Positions 23,520-35,049 of a stretch of DNA of 64,000 bases are shown in pieces; positions within the stretch are counted from its first letter, which is position 1, and each line of letters begins with the position of its first letter. The translations under genes and the position numbers were made by a program. The stretch spans positions 15,878,187-15,942,186 of the forward strand of contig OZ020525.1 in assembly GCA_963971425.1 (NCBI GenBank). The letters run 5' to 3'. The notes beneath the pieces are model-generated. The model was given only the letters and a program-made list of their open reading frames with translations, had not been told where the DNA came from and searched no databases. The DNA comes from Bryoerythrophyllum caledonicum. Taxonomy: Eukaryota; Streptophyta; Bryopsida; Pottiales; Pottiaceae.

Positions 23520-25833
23520 TGTCCTGATGTAAATATTTTCAGTGTATAAAATATTTACTTGTTTACCTTTTTAGAAAGATCTTTGATTAGAAGGACGAAA
23601 GTTATTGGTGACGCTTCCAGTAGCTTCAAGGTGACGCTTATTGCTCATGGAATTGTTTAAAAGGCGAAAGCCGTAAACAATATTCACCAATTCGAAGTAT
23701 TCCTTTACGTTCTTAGAGTTTGCGTTTGGATTTGAAGTTCGAACTAATATGTCGAACTGGAGGGTTTTTATGGAGTCACAAGATCTAGAGTCTGAACCGG
23801 AGGAAGATTTACAGCTTTCCTTGTCTCAGTTGCCAATTCAACCATCCCACCCGGCGGTTTCTTCACCATTGTCATTTCACCCGCAAGATGAAGCTGGATC
23901 TTCTCGTCCGCTAAAGCAGCCTCGTGTTGAGCAGCGTTGGCATGGTAATCTCCAAAAGGACGCGCGTATTTTAGTAATCTTACTTCAAACTGGATGTGTT
24001 GAACCGGGCACCCGTGAAGTGACATTTGAAGGCAGTTTCGAGGGCCTGAACGAAGACCATTATTTCTGTATACCTAGGCCAATCGAGCTAAGCACTGGCC
24101 ACCATCGTTGGTTAGAAGGGCCAGTGAATCCTTTGACAAAGACTCAACGTGCAGATTACATTGCAAGTACTATCAAGCGCATCCTCAAGTTCTTGCAGAT
24201 GGAGTAGCACTGTTCTTTGACTTTAGTTTTTACCTCTACTTGTTTTTTATTGAAACTTTGTACTAAATTTTTGTGTTTTGTGTTTCATTTGAATGTTAAA
24301 AGTTAAAAGATGGTAGATAGAGGGTAGTTTACCTCCTAGTTAGAACTCTAAAGGTTTGTTGACCTTTAAAGATAAGTAGATACTTATCTTTTGAGTTTTC
24401 CTAGAGCCAATGGGTGTTTTGAGGCCCATGTGATATGCACATGGGCTGATCTTATCCACCTTAGGGGTCTAGAGGGTAGGTAGGCATCTTCTCTCTCCCT
24501 CCTAGTCGGGTTTTGGGGGAAAAAGGAGTTAGTGTGCTTTGAGAGAAAGTGTGTGTGTGTGTGTAGAGAGCCGAGAGTTTGATGGGCGAGAACTCTGGTT
24601 GTAAGCAATTTTTTTGAATGAAATTTTGAGGATTTCTTCCTCTTTGAGATGCGCTTCCAGAGAGATTATTTTCGCTTGATTTGGAGTTGTGGGCAAAAAG
24701 TTACAAGCGTGTGAGTGGAGGAGGGTCTGCTGCCACCCAACGAAGAGGAGCAGAGATTCGGGCGGCCACCAAAGTTTGTAGTTTTTGCGTCTTTCTTTGA
24801 AAATTTCAGGAATTATAGAACTTTTGTTTTGCTTTCCATAAACTTATCATTCAAGTTGATTAGAGTTGAATTGCAAAAGTTATAAAGGTTTGAAATTGTG
24901 AAGACCCGAGGCCATCCATTGAGAGGGCAGAGGTTTCAACAAGCCATAACTTTTGGACAGTAGTTTAGAATGGTTTGAGATTTGGAAGGTGTGTGCACCA
25001 TTGTTATAGCTCTCCAAAAAGCTATTACAATTAAGATTTGGAGTTTTGAAGAAGAAGTTATGAGCGATTGAATTTTTGGAAGGGCGGAACTTTGAACTCA
25101 CATAACTTTCGGACAGTAGTTTAGAATGATTTGAAATTTGGAGGAGTGTTAGTTATTTGTGTTAGCTTTCCAGAAAGTTATTAAACTTAGTAGTTGGAGT
25201 TTTGAGTCATCTGTGGCACTTGTTTGAAGGTTACAGCCTTGATGGAAATTTTTCCATTGTGTTTTTGAACATTTCTTTTGAGTTTCTTAGTGTTTTTGAA
25301 CACTTGAAGACTTGAAGACTTGAAGACTAGAAGATAAGAAGACATGAAGACTCGTGTGTTGTGGCTTGTGGCTTGTTACTCCTAGCCGGATTTGGAGGCT
25401 CGTTGTCTTTTTTTTGTTATTCCCAGCCGGATTTGGAGGCTAGTTCTTTTCAATTCTGCTTCGTAAATTTTGTTGCGGCGAAGTGGGGTTGATCACCCAC
25501 ACGGTCGTATTTATGTTGTTCCCACCGGTGAGGCGCGATTGCTGGTCACCGTGGGTTTGAATTTTAGGAGCCAATCTTTCGGACGGTTTCAGCTTGTGGT
25601 CTGGCCGTCCCGTTTTACCCGTCCGAGGCCGTGGGTTCTTATCACCTTACCTTTACCCTAAACCCGTTTAGAGCCACCACAAGATAGGCCAACGGGGAGC
25701 TGTTTGAAGAGTCGATGAGATGAAGATATGAAGATTTGAAGAATTGAAGACACGACTGGACTCTCCTGCCATCTATTCCGGTTGCAGCCAGATTCCCCGT
25801 GAATTCTCAAAGCGCTCCCCTCTCTACACGACA
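23520..25833 (+). repeat. LTR 4 (complete), right end of the array
   Basis: Same as LTR 2, with G at the position equivalent to 409 and a private T in GAGTCGATGAGATG near 25716, where other LTRs have A. It ends ACGACA at 25833 next to unrelated sequence, which fixes the LTR 3' boundary. Confidence 0.8.
23749..24207 (+). CDS. 152-aa ORF inside LTR 4, function unknown
   Basis: Identical to the ORF at 6865-7323. This copy has no internal region to its right, so its transcript would run into flanking DNA. Confidence 0.5.
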   Translation: MSNWRVFMESQDLESEPEEDLQLSLSQLPIQPSHPAVSSPLSFHPQDEAGSSRPLKQPRVEQRWHGNLQKDARILVILLQTGCVEPGTREVTFEGSFEGLNEDHYFCIPRPIELSTGHHRWLEGPVNPLTKTQRADYIASTIKRILKFLQME

Positions 25834-26160
25834 GCGGGTGTTAGAGCCACCACCTTCATTCCCTCAATGACATCCCTTGAAGAAACATTTAAAATCCCCA
25901 TCACTTCAATCAAAACCACTTTTTCAAATATTAACACTATTGCAATTCAACATGCTATGTCGATACTCCTGCATAAACGAAAACTTGAAAACAACCAACC
26001 CCTTCCTGACGCTTCGAATCCCCCTCCATAGACTAACATTTGAATTTCACCGTACACGCCCTCCCTTTTTTGGAGATTTTTTGGGATCTTGGTCCTTTGT
26101 TCTTTGTTGCTTGTTACTGGGTACATAGTGTCCACCTTCGAAAGGGGGAAGTAGTTCCTT
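25834..26160. other. Right flank of the retrotransposon array, no gene seen
   Basis: Unique-looking AT-rich sequence starting GCGGGTGTTAGAGCC. Short open frames here lack any recognisable domain. Confidence 0.5.
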
Positions 26161-26255
26161 TCTATTAACCCATGCTCGGTGGGCATGGACTTAGTGGTGG
26201 AATGAACGGACATTTTATTCACGCCGGCCTCCTTCGGGGACCGACGCTCTTCTTT
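26161..26255 (+). repeat. Dispersed 95-bp repeat, copy 1
   Basis: About 80 percent similar to the reverse complement of 38956-39055. Shared blocks include GGTGGGCATGG, TAGTGGTGGAA and GGGGACCG. Family unknown. Confidence 0.6.
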
Positions 26256-26439
26256 CTTTTTGGTTGGAGGAGCATGCAAGGTTGGAAGCAAGCTCGAGGT
26301 GGGGATGATGCATGAAATGGTTGCATCAATTGCTATTGGATTAACAATTAGAAGTGAAGATGTTTGAAAGAAATATACATTCATATCATGTTATGTTCAA
26401 AATTTCTTTGCTTGGTACATTTATCTTCATTGTACCATC

Positions 26440-26790
26440 TTAAGTTTTGGTCTTTTGAGGTTTTAATATTTGGACTTTTGGTCTTTTGGACTTTCTGTCT
26501 TTTTGAATTTTGGTCTTTTAAATTTTTGGTCTTTCATTCTTTTGGTCTTTTAGATCTTTTATTCTTTTGGTCTTTTGGATCTTTTATTCTTTTGGTCTTT
26601 TTAGTTTTTTGGTCCTTCGGTCTTTTGGATCTCTTATTCTTTTGGTCTTTATAGTCTTTTGGTCTTTTGATCTCTTAATCTTTCAATTTTTTGGTCTTTT
26701 GATCTTATGGACTTACGGACTTGTGATCTTTTGGACTATTGGTGTTTAGGTCTTTTGCACTTTTGGACCTTTGAGGTCTTGTTTAAAAGT
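26440..26790 (+). repeat. Degenerate (GGTCTTTT)n low-complexity tract
   Basis: Repeating TTTTGGTCTTTTGGA-like units with drift. Long open frames in it translate to Phe/Trp/Leu-rich strings and are an effect of the repeat. Confidence 0.85.
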
Positions 26791-28847
26791 CACGCAAGTT
26801 CCTTACAGTTTTTCTCGTAGTCCTCGCTCTTCCTTGGGCAACCCAGAATCTAGCTCTCAAGTCACGTTCCAATCAAATCTTCTAAAACATTTGAAGACCT
26901 TCTTTGTCGTTTCAATAGAACCCCCATTTACAATCAATGACGTTGTCTAATGCCTATCTTCGTTGAACATCCTACGCACTCCTATGGCCACTACATCTCT
27001 CTCCACATTTTTGGAGCTCACACTCTCTTCCATTTCCACAGCTTCTGCATTTCTTAAACTCGCTCCAAGTTACTCCTCTTATTGACGTTTAATAGGGGTA
27101 GAGAAAAAATTGCACAAGTGAATGAAAGACACAAATTTTTACAAACAATTCTTGGAGTGAGATGTTTCTTTCTTTCAAAAGCTTTTACTTATAGTACAAC
27201 TTAGTGTCATGGTACCAAGCATGCTGCATGGCGGCATATGAGCACCCAATGACCCCTCTACCACCGGGCTTTGGCTCCGATTTCATGTTGGTTCCCTCAA
27301 TGGTAGGCACTCGCCCTCAAAATCATCTTCTTCCAAAATGGTGATGATGCCCTCTGAAAGAACCAGCTTGCCGACCTTTGTAGGCCTCCTCCACTTAGGT
27401 TCAACTGCCTGAAATCATGACGATTGTGGTTCCGCGTTAGCATACCCGAGCAGGACGAAGAAGGCTCAAACACTCTTGCAAATGGCTTCAATGCAAATCA
27501 ATGCACAACTAGTAAAGGCGTTGACAACCTATCTAGACACCATCTCTCGATAAACCACTTCCTCCTAGTTTATAGACATTCTGTTCCACACTAGAAGATA
27601 GGTATGTACTTCAGCACCCGATCCTAGATTGAGAACTTGGATTGGCTCCCGTGCCTGAAGTTCCTGATGAACTACACAACATTGTCCTCGTCCTCGAAAT
27701 ACGTTGGCCATACCATGCGTAGGAAATCCCACATCTCGGCCTTCTTTAGATTGGTCGCATTCCCCTCCACCATGACAATTAAAGTCTGGAGTGAGCGGTG
27801 GAATAGAAACATATTCTTTGCTCGTCCCGTGATTTCTAACCTCTTCCACATCACCCCAATAAAATGGAACCCTGTCACTTGAGCATTCCTCTATCTTGAA
27901 TACTAATGGAAGTGCTTCCAAACCATCAAATGCGCACAAACCTTGCAATTGGACTCCAAGTGCATTTTAAAATTCTAGTGACATGATTTCTTCTTTGCAT
28001 ATATATGATAGAAGAACCTTAAAGCAATTAATGCCCCCACAACGATGAATAGGCTCATGATACAATCACCCCTAACCTGACCTAATTCCAAGAATGATTC
28101 ACTATTCACATGGACGCAACCTACCAATGGTATTCAAATATTGAAAATATTTCATAGAACATTAGTTATAGCTTTAGGATGCTATATAGTCATGAACAAA
28201 TACTAATACCTCGTATGTTGGACAAAAGAGGGCCTATTGAATAATTATGACTGAGTCTTGGAGTACTTCAAAAACCTAATTTTTTGGTATTGGAAGAAAA
28301 GTTATTAAATGTCTTGCATTCCATAAATAACCGTTGAAATAGGTAGTAATCTTGGAAACAAATATGTGCACTAGAACCAAAATGAATCCACTGCTCAAAT
28401 TGTTAGATTAAAAAATGTACAGCAACTATATGAAGACGCCTGATCTCAACCAATCTTGAGCAAGGGGGCTCAACCATATGTTAACTTCTATTGTAATTAA
28501 TTTCAATGAGTAATAAAATTGCAATTCATACATAGGGTATCTTTGTGGCTTTCTAAAAACATTCTCATCTCCTTTTCATACTTTTTCCAAATTCCTATGA
28601 TTCCTACTATTTCCTCTATAGCTAAACAGAAAATACACAGAATGCTATGTTCTGGAACTATGATTTGGAGACAAATCTCCAGATCATTATTTCCTACTAT
28701 TTTGGCACAAATAGATTGCAAAGAAAAGGGAGAACAATAGAAAAACCAGGCGCCAGGACCAACCACGCAGCGAATGAAGGACCACCCACTAATGGAACTC
28801 TCTAACTCACTTGACGTCATCACCCACTCTACTTTAAACCGCCTTAA
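26791..28847. other. Gene-poor stretch; possible old retroelement remnant at 27240-27960
   Basis: The 27240-27960 segment has a higher GC content and non-repeat texture, with open frames on the minus strand in two registers, as a decayed coding region would leave. No domain is recognisable. The remainder shows nothing but AT-rich sequence. Confidence 0.3.
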
Positions 28848-29687
28848 CCCTTTAGCGCCCAGGAAGCCCGAAATGGGACTCCGGAGGTGCTCAAACTCAA
28901 TTTGCATGAAATCCATGAGGAACTAGGCTTTGAGATACGAGGTTCAGATTTGTGCACTCATTACACGAACACTCTCCAACAATCAGATCATGATTTGGGT
29001 TTATAGAACTCTTGGAAAAGCTAGGAATACAACACAAAATACACCAAATACACTCAAATACAGTGAATACAGTGAATACAGTGAATACTATGCCACATAC
29101 TATGTTGTATTTCACGCACATGCACATTGATTTTGGTCTTAAATTTTGATTGAACTTGATCTTTAAGACATTCTTCATTGTTTTGTGATTGTCGATCTCT
29201 CTCCTCACATACAAAACTTCCGTTTTGATTCATATAAGGTTGGAACATTTTTGTATACAACCAAGTAGAAAAAAGAAAAAAAATCACCAATAATTATTTT
29301 CTTCACATATAATATTAATTTTCTTCATGTATAAATATTTTCTTCACATATAATATGTCAATGCGAAGCTATCAACCTAGTGCACATGTGAACCGCTCTA
29401 ATTCAAAGTAAAAAAATTCTTGCGAGACTCTATTGATAGTTAAAGTAGAACACCCTCCAAATTCCACAGTTTTCACTACCAATATGCGGTAACTTTAAAC
29501 ACTATAATCTATTTTATCAACGGTTGGATGTTGTGCAAAATTTCCCCAAAGTTGAGATCATGGGTTAAGTTCAATTTTGTAAGGTTAGATATTAATATTA
29601 GTCATTGTATTTCCATGAATTCTGGTTCAAAGAAAAAAATCAGCATAATTCTTGGTTTTTCCAGAAACATCCCTGGGGGCTAAAGGG
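28848..29687. mobile_element. TTAA-flanked TIR element H (840 bp)
   Basis: Flanked by TTAA at 28844-28847 and 29688-29691. Ends are CCCTTTAGCGCCCAGG on the left and, read inward on the right, CCCTTTAGCCCCCAGG (15 of 16). There is no coding capacity. A short (GTGAATACA)n run lies near 29056-29090. TTAA target sites with CCC...GGG ends are the signature of piggyBac-type transposition. Element I starts directly after the right TTAA. Confidence 0.8.
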
Positions 29688-29691
29688 TTAA

Positions 29692-29908
29692 CCCTCAAAC
29701 GTCACCAGGTGCCGTTGGTGGCCACAGTATTCTACACATATAATGTCGTATTTGAACATGATAAGATTTAGATATTGAAATAACCCCCAAACAAAAGATG
29801 TTAGTGGAAGAATTTTCAATCCGAAGGTGTAAGTCTGGAATACTTTTTTGGTATTCTACAAAGTCAAATACATCCCTGTACATACGATTCCCAACCGACG
29901 TTTAAGGG
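29692..29908. mobile_element. TTAA-flanked TIR element I (217 bp)
   Basis: Left end CCCTCAAACGTCACC; right end read inward CCCTTAAACGTCGG. TTAA lies on both sides (29688-29691, shared with H, and 29909-29912). Its interior matches element J at 40268-40494, for example GATATTGAAATAACC and GTTAGTGGAAG, in the same orientation. Confidence 0.8.
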
Positions 29909-29912
29909 TTAA

Positions 29913-30931
29913 ACCAATTCTAGTCCTCATCAAAACTGAAATCCCACGGGCTCTCTTTCTTCCCATTCTATTTAAATCTCACCCTGCCTTTTTCATTTCT
30001 TTCCACTTCAAGAAGAACTTCCCGGAAAATTCTAACGAGTTGTTCACCACAATAGAATGAGAAGGAAAGTTGCTGTTCTCTCGGTAAATCTGAACTCAGA
30101 AATACTGGTAGTTTCTTTTCCATGACATCCGTGGTCCAACTTCCAGAAGCTAATTCCTCGAAAGGAACAGACAGCCAAGTGGAATATGCCTCTTCCAAGG
30201 AAGAACTCCTTGGATCATTCAAGGCAGGATCCCGGGAAGAAAAAGATTGATAGAAGACCAAGCTCTCGGAGACTAAATCCCAGCAGATCCCCTGATCAGC
30301 TGATATCTACGTGATACTCAGGTAATATTGGTGTGATACTAGGGTGATACTCTGGCAGTCGTGGACATACATCGCCTGTGGACGAGGCTGATTGATGCCT
30401 AGAACTGTGTTTCTAGTCGCATGCAATGTACGGTGATTGAAGAGGTGATGAGGTACCAGCAGAAATGTTCCAACTTGGATCCATAATCTGAATGGTACTA
30501 CGCAACTTCGATCATGTTCCAGAGGACTTGTTCGTTGTTGCATGTGTAGTTAACTTCAGTATTAACTGTGTTAATATGTAAGATGGCTACAGCTTTGGGA
30601 GTCGAACAACTCATTTTCACTCATGATCATGTTCAAGAGATGTCTGTATTGTTAGACGGTCCGTCCATTGGTGCACATGGTGAAGTGATTCGATGTGCTA
30701 GCAGATTGAGGTGCTAGTTCTTGAGGTGGTAGAGAATTCCTTAGTACTTGTGGGATGGTTTAAGGATGGCATGTCGTGATCAGAGCCTTTTCGATTATGA
30801 GTGTGTATGTTTAGTCAATGGTGAGGATGAGGTGGGGCGAGAGTTCATCACGTCAATGACAATGTTTTGGTGGCAAACCATAACCAGCAATCAACTTGTG
30901 TGAGTGTGTGTGTGTGCAGAGTGAGTCGAGG
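29913..30931. other. Upstream region of the SSL gene; possible short transcript at its left
   Basis: TATTTAAAT at about 29967 is followed by a CT-rich leader-like stretch and a 42-codon open frame at 30122-30250. GTGATACT-type repeats lie at 30310-30355. No other feature was seen before the SSL start. Confidence 0.35.
30122..30250 (+). CDS. Candidate 42-aa small ORF, unknown
   Basis: ATG to TGA frame of 42 residues, rich in Ser and Glu, ending EEKD. It lies downstream of a TATA-like TATTTAAAT and a pyrimidine-rich tract that resembles a plant 5' leader. There is no homology I can name. A 97-codon frame exists on the opposite strand over the same bases, so coding on either strand is unproven. 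Confidence 0.2.
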   Translation: MTSVVQLPEANSSKGTDSQVEYASSKEELLGSFKAGSREEKD

Positions 30932-33900
30932 ATGAGGTGGGTGTTGAGCGCGGCGGGCGCGGCAGCGGTACTGGCGGCTGCGTTCGCAGCGATTGTAGTG
31001 GCGACCTCGCCCATCGACCCGGCGGCGCTGGTGCTGCCCCCGTACCGCGGCGCAGCGGAGGGGGAGGGGGAGAACCGGCTGCTGGAGTGCGCGGAGAAGG
31101 TGGGCGAGGGGCAGGTTTTGGGCCCCGAGGACGTGGCGGTGGCGGCGGACGGCAGCCTGGTGGTGACGACGCGCAACGGGTGGGTGAAGAAGGTGTGGCC
31201 GCGGAACGGCAGCGTGCACGAGTGGCGCCGCGTAGGCGGGTTCCCGTGCGGCGTGGCGGTGGGCGTGCACGGCGAGGTGCTCGTCGCGGACCCCGTGCGC
31301 GGCCTGCTCAACGTCACCGACGCCGACCACCAAGTGCGCGTCGTCACCAACCAAGCTGACGGCGCGCCTCTCACGTGAGCCACAATTCTACCACACTACA
31401 AATGATGTTTAGCCTATGCAACACCAAATATGAACCTAACACTAAATATGAACTTAATACTAAATGTGTGAATTATGTCTACAATATTCTACACCAAATG
31501 TCAACTCCAACAATATTAGTTATCAGTCTCAACTATATTATAGGATGCACTCAACTCTCTCCACGTCAACCCAATTTGTTCAGCCTACTATAAAGAGAGG
31601 GAGTTTTGGATTGGAAATATGAAATTGAACTTGGCAAGCCGACTATTATAATGAAAGTGGTTGTTGTAACAAATGTTGTTGTAAAGTGAGTTGATTGTAC
31701 AGTCAGCTCCCTTTACAAAAGCATATGTTACAATAGCCAGCTCCCTCTACATTAGGGTTGTTGTAATAGATGTTGTAACATATAGGGTTGTTGTAGAAGG
31801 AGTTGACGACATTAAAAAAATTATTTGTTGACGTCTGCTATAGGATATTGTTGATTGTACATGTATTGTAGTATGTGCTACATACACTAGCAGTGGTGGT
31901 TGTGGGGACTAAAACTACTCATTAACCTCTTTTCAAATACTGTAGTAGGATTACAACACTATTTGTCGCACTACATTGAACATCATTTTGAATGTAGTTG
32001 TTTTCTCTAAGGACTATGATTTAAGACTTCACTAATACTCATGTTTAGTGTAACCACACTATTGTAATTGATGGGAACCTTTGATGATGGTTTTTGGTGA
32101 GAGCACAATTATCTATACTATTCAAAGAGGGAATCATTGTAAACATAGTTGGTATAAATATTCATCAAGAGTACAAATTTATAGCATATACAGAATCAAA
32201 TAGTGTCATTTACAATAAACATCATAATCAGGGTAGATGTGAGAAAATAAAAATGAAGTATGAACTCAATATTGGTGACAACGTTACTCGATATATGAAA
32301 ATGTCATAAAGGATGTTTTCACTAATAATCATAATGCCCATTCAGAAAGTACAATCTGTGTTGCATAATAGTGGTGAAAGTGGGAGCTCCTAGTATTATT
32401 TAAAGAGACAACTATTCACATCACGCACTCGCGTTGGTGACAACAAGAGGGCTAATACATCAATCCTTAAAAGCGATTAGTTCCATGATGGGCTTTTGCA
32501 AATCCAGGGCACATTTCCATGATAGGAATATGATTTTTATTACACCCAATCCATAAAAAAACAAAATTATGCCTACTTAAGCAATTAATGGTTCTTTAAT
32601 GATTGTTCTATGTGAGCACGTTCAAGGTGAGATTAGTTCACATAGTGCGGATTCATTGGTTATTGGTGGATGTGTGTAGGTTCTTGGATAGCGTTACGGT
32701 GGCAAGAAATGGGCAGATCTACTTCACAGATGCATCGAGTAAGTATGGAATGCACACCTGGCATTTAGACGTGTTGGAGGCGCGACCTCATGGGCGCTTG
32801 CTCCAGTTTGACCCCATCTCGGGGCGTACCAACGTCCTCATGCGCGACCTTGCCTTCGCCAATGGCGTCGCACTCTCGTTGCAACAAGACTTCCTCGTCG
32901 TTTGCGAAAGCTGGAAGTAACTTATTAATTCTCTCTGCCACTTTGCTTACAACTCTTCAATGTACATTCATACAGTTCATGCAAGCCGAGTCATCGGATG
33001 GTTGCTTACTTTTTGTCATGTCTCCAGATATAGGTGTATGCGTTATTGGTTGGAGGGCAAATTGAAAGGCACTTCCGACGTCTTTGTAGACAATCTACCG
33101 GGCTTACCCGATAACATCCACCTCCACGCTCCCTCACAAATCTTTTGGCTCGGCGTCGTCGGGGTACATTGTTTGCTAGCCATACTGAGTAGGATTTCTT
33201 ATTCTCCAAATAAAAATAACATAATGTCCAAGAAACAAGGGAGTTTATTTATCTACTAAAAGCTATTGTAATAGGTTTATATAATTTGAAGGCAATTTTA
33301 TGACACTATTAGTTCTGAGTCTAAACATAATTCAAATAACTCTTTTGTTTATTATTCACTAGAGATATTCTAAAAGTTGTTAGGGGTGACACTACATTGT
33401 CCAATAGGGTCATACTCATCTGCCAAATAATCAATTTTCAATCAAGATTCTTCATTCAACAACCATTTTTTTATTTTAGTGAATTCAACATATAAACATA
33501 TGACCCTCACTATGAGACCTAAGCACCATAAAAACGTTATAATTTTTTTTAAAAAACAATAAGAAAGAAAGAAAGCAAGAAAGAAAATTGATCTTTGATA
33601 ATTCTAATCCTTCTAAATAATTTTAACATTTTTCATGATACTTCGAAGAAATTTAGAAAAGTTCCATTTTAATTATTTAATCTGAATTTGATCCATGAGT
33701 AGGGTGTATCATCCCCTACTTTATGTTCATTGGTTAGTAAGTAGAATAACAAGAACAAGGTGACTTCATTTGGAAGAGGTGTGGAGGAATAACTCATGTT
33801 CAACTCTCAAAAAAAAACTTGGGGAACTATGGGAAACTTTAACCTACATTGGAAAGAGCCCAAGAATGAATCTCACCATCACTACTCATAGAAACAAACA

Positions 33901-34329
33901 TAAGATTTCTTGTGCTTGGTTCTAGAACATATGTAAAGAGACCCCTAGTTTGCGCTTTCTTTAATGACTGTTAGGATCTCTCTAGCATATATGACTGAGA
34001 ACTTGAAGGTGTTGTAGGGGCGGTCATGGCTGGTAGACCTCACGCACCGGACATTGTTTCTGAAGCACTTGTTCTCGCGGTATTGGCACCGTGTGAAGCC
34101 ATTCGACTTCGTGCGGGCGGAGTTGTTGGCACTGGATGCCGCGTCCGGCCGCGTGGTGGCGAGGTACCAGGACCCCCGCGGCGCCGGCCTCTCGTTCGCT
34201 ACCGGCGCCGTGGTGCACGACAACCACCTCTACATCGGATCCTTGACGCAAAACTTCCTCGGCCGCCTCAATTTGGACCTACACCACTGCGATCCCGCGC
34301 TACACTTCTCGCACTGGCCTCTCTACTAG
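30932..34329 (+). CDS. Strictosidine-synthase-like (SSL) / APMAP-family beta-propeller protein
   Basis: Four exons: 30932-31374, 32680-32916, 33028-33163 and 34018-34329. All introns are GT-AG, codon phase is preserved, and the total is 375 aa, typical for plant SSL proteins. The protein starts with a hydrophobic signal-anchor (about residues 4-25), so it should enter the secretory pathway. Exon 2 carries the family core: a Gly-rich strand then YFTDASSKY, RPHGRLLQFDP, and FANGVALS near its end. Exon 3 continues with CMRYWLEG and DNLPGLPDNI. Exon 4 encodes the last propeller blade and ends YIGSLTQNFLGRL. SSL proteins of plants mostly lack the catalytic Glu of true strictosidine synthase, so alkaloid synthesis should not be assumed; hydrolase or other roles are possible. 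Exon 1 is strongly GC-rich, unlike the AT-rich introns. Upstream ATGs in frame (30896) would only add a poor leader. Confidence 0.87.
31664..31733. repeat. Imperfect 31-bp-arm palindrome in SSL intron 1
   Basis: TTGTAACAAATGTTG... pairs with ...CATATGTTACAA around a TTGTAC centre with a few mismatches. It looks like the relic of a foldback element or a hairpin in the pre-mRNA. Confidence 0.6.
32094..32300 (+). mobile_element. Degraded CACTAAA-type MITE remnant in SSL intron 1
   Basis: AGAGCACAATTATCTATACT, AAACATAGTTGGTA and TTTATAGCATATACA match the interior of the MITE at 46741-46957 in order and orientation. Terminal repeats are decayed. Confidence 0.55.
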
Positions 34330-34429
34330 TTCTCTTTTAGCCAGGGTTGTCTTGACAGCTATACGGCTGTGGGCGATTAGCCCTCTGTCTGTCCGATACA
34401 CATCCATTACCCCTGAGTGGGCATGCGAG

Positions 34430-34487
34430 AAGTGCATCATTTCACTAACTTTAATACTACTTCGCAGCTTGAGGAAATGATGCGCTT
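34430..34487. terminator. Inverted repeat between the convergent SSL and SEC13 genes
   Basis: AAGTGCATCATTTC (34430-34443) and GAAATGATGCGCTT (34474-34487) pair at 13 of 14 positions. The position just after the SSL stop is suitable for a 3'-end hairpin, but no termination function is proven. Confidence 0.3.
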
Positions 34488-34623
34488 GAAGTTTGCCACC
34501 TCCTGGAAAGACATGGCATGCCAAGAAACACAAGAATGATAACTGGAGAAACAAGTTTATTCAGTCCCGAATAAAGCTAGAACACAACCTAAATATTATA
34601 TTAACCTCCTCTAACCTACAGAC

Positions 34624-35040
34624 TACCTCGAAGTCGCAGCGCCAAGTCAGAGGAGAATCCTCTTGAATGTTCGATGCCCGTCTTCCAACTGCGAGGAGAA
34701 CCAAATTAATCTCGTATCGGAGCTCTTAACTTCGCCTACCTTTCCGGTTGAGATCTTCACATGACAACCCCCAGACGAAACACCAAGTGAAGGGTAGAAT
34801 TTTGGATATCGTGGATGTGGACTGATTCCCTTTGAAGATCCATTTCTGCTGGTCGAGAGGAATTGTGACTGGATCTTCGTCTTCACGTTGTTGTCGATTG
34901 TGACAGAGGTGATTTGCTTTCGGCCCAGGGTCCTCACAAAAACACGCATGCCATCTTCCAACCGCAGGGCCGAGTGGAGCATCAACTCCTGAGTGTCGAA
35001 GTCGGCCGAAGTAAAGATCGATTCTCAAGCTGGATGTCGA
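34624..35040 (-). pseudogene. Polyubiquitin pseudogene, 2-3 decayed repeats
   Basis: Reading on the minus strand from 35040, the frames in turn resemble the end of one ubiquitin unit (QLENRSL, then ELMLHSALRLEDG). Next comes a whole unit from Met at 34949 (MRVFVRTLGRK, IDNNVKTKIQ, then in another frame PLDQQKWIFKGNQ and STLHLVFRLG). A shortened third unit follows (VKISTGK, SSDT, QLEDGHRT, LALRLRG). At least three frameshifts and several stops make it non-coding. It begins about 10 bases after the SEC13 stop on the same strand, so it probably lies inside the SEC13 3' UTR. There are no introns, which fits either a retrocopy or a fragment. Confidence 0.75.
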
Positions 35041-35049
35041 CATCAAAGC

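Larger units (their letters stand above)
1..25833 (+). mobile_element. Tandem array of a Ty3/gypsy LTR retrotransposon (three internal regions, four LTRs, first partial)
   Basis: The same 8442-bp unit recurs three times head to tail: positions 1, 8443 and 16885 all start with the same bases, and a fourth LTR ends at 25833. Internal regions are 508-6635, 8950-15077 and 17392-23519; each LTR is shared by the two units beside it. Only about ten base differences were seen over the three units, so the amplification is recent. The left end lies outside the window; the right junction is CACGACA followed by unrelated GCGGGTG. Independent retrotransposition would give each copy two LTRs and a target-site duplication, so shared LTRs point to unequal recombination, concatemer insertion or an assembly expansion. 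No target-site duplication can be tested because the left flank is missing. Confidence 0.95.

Noticed and set aside
27565..27948. 127-codon minus-strand frame
   Set aside because: No recognisable domain and overlapping frames of similar quality; at best an old retroelement remnant.
30848..31383. Long open frames on the minus strand and in another plus frame over SSL exon 1
   Set aside because: Products of GC-rich exon sequence; only the SSL frame joins correctly across splice sites.
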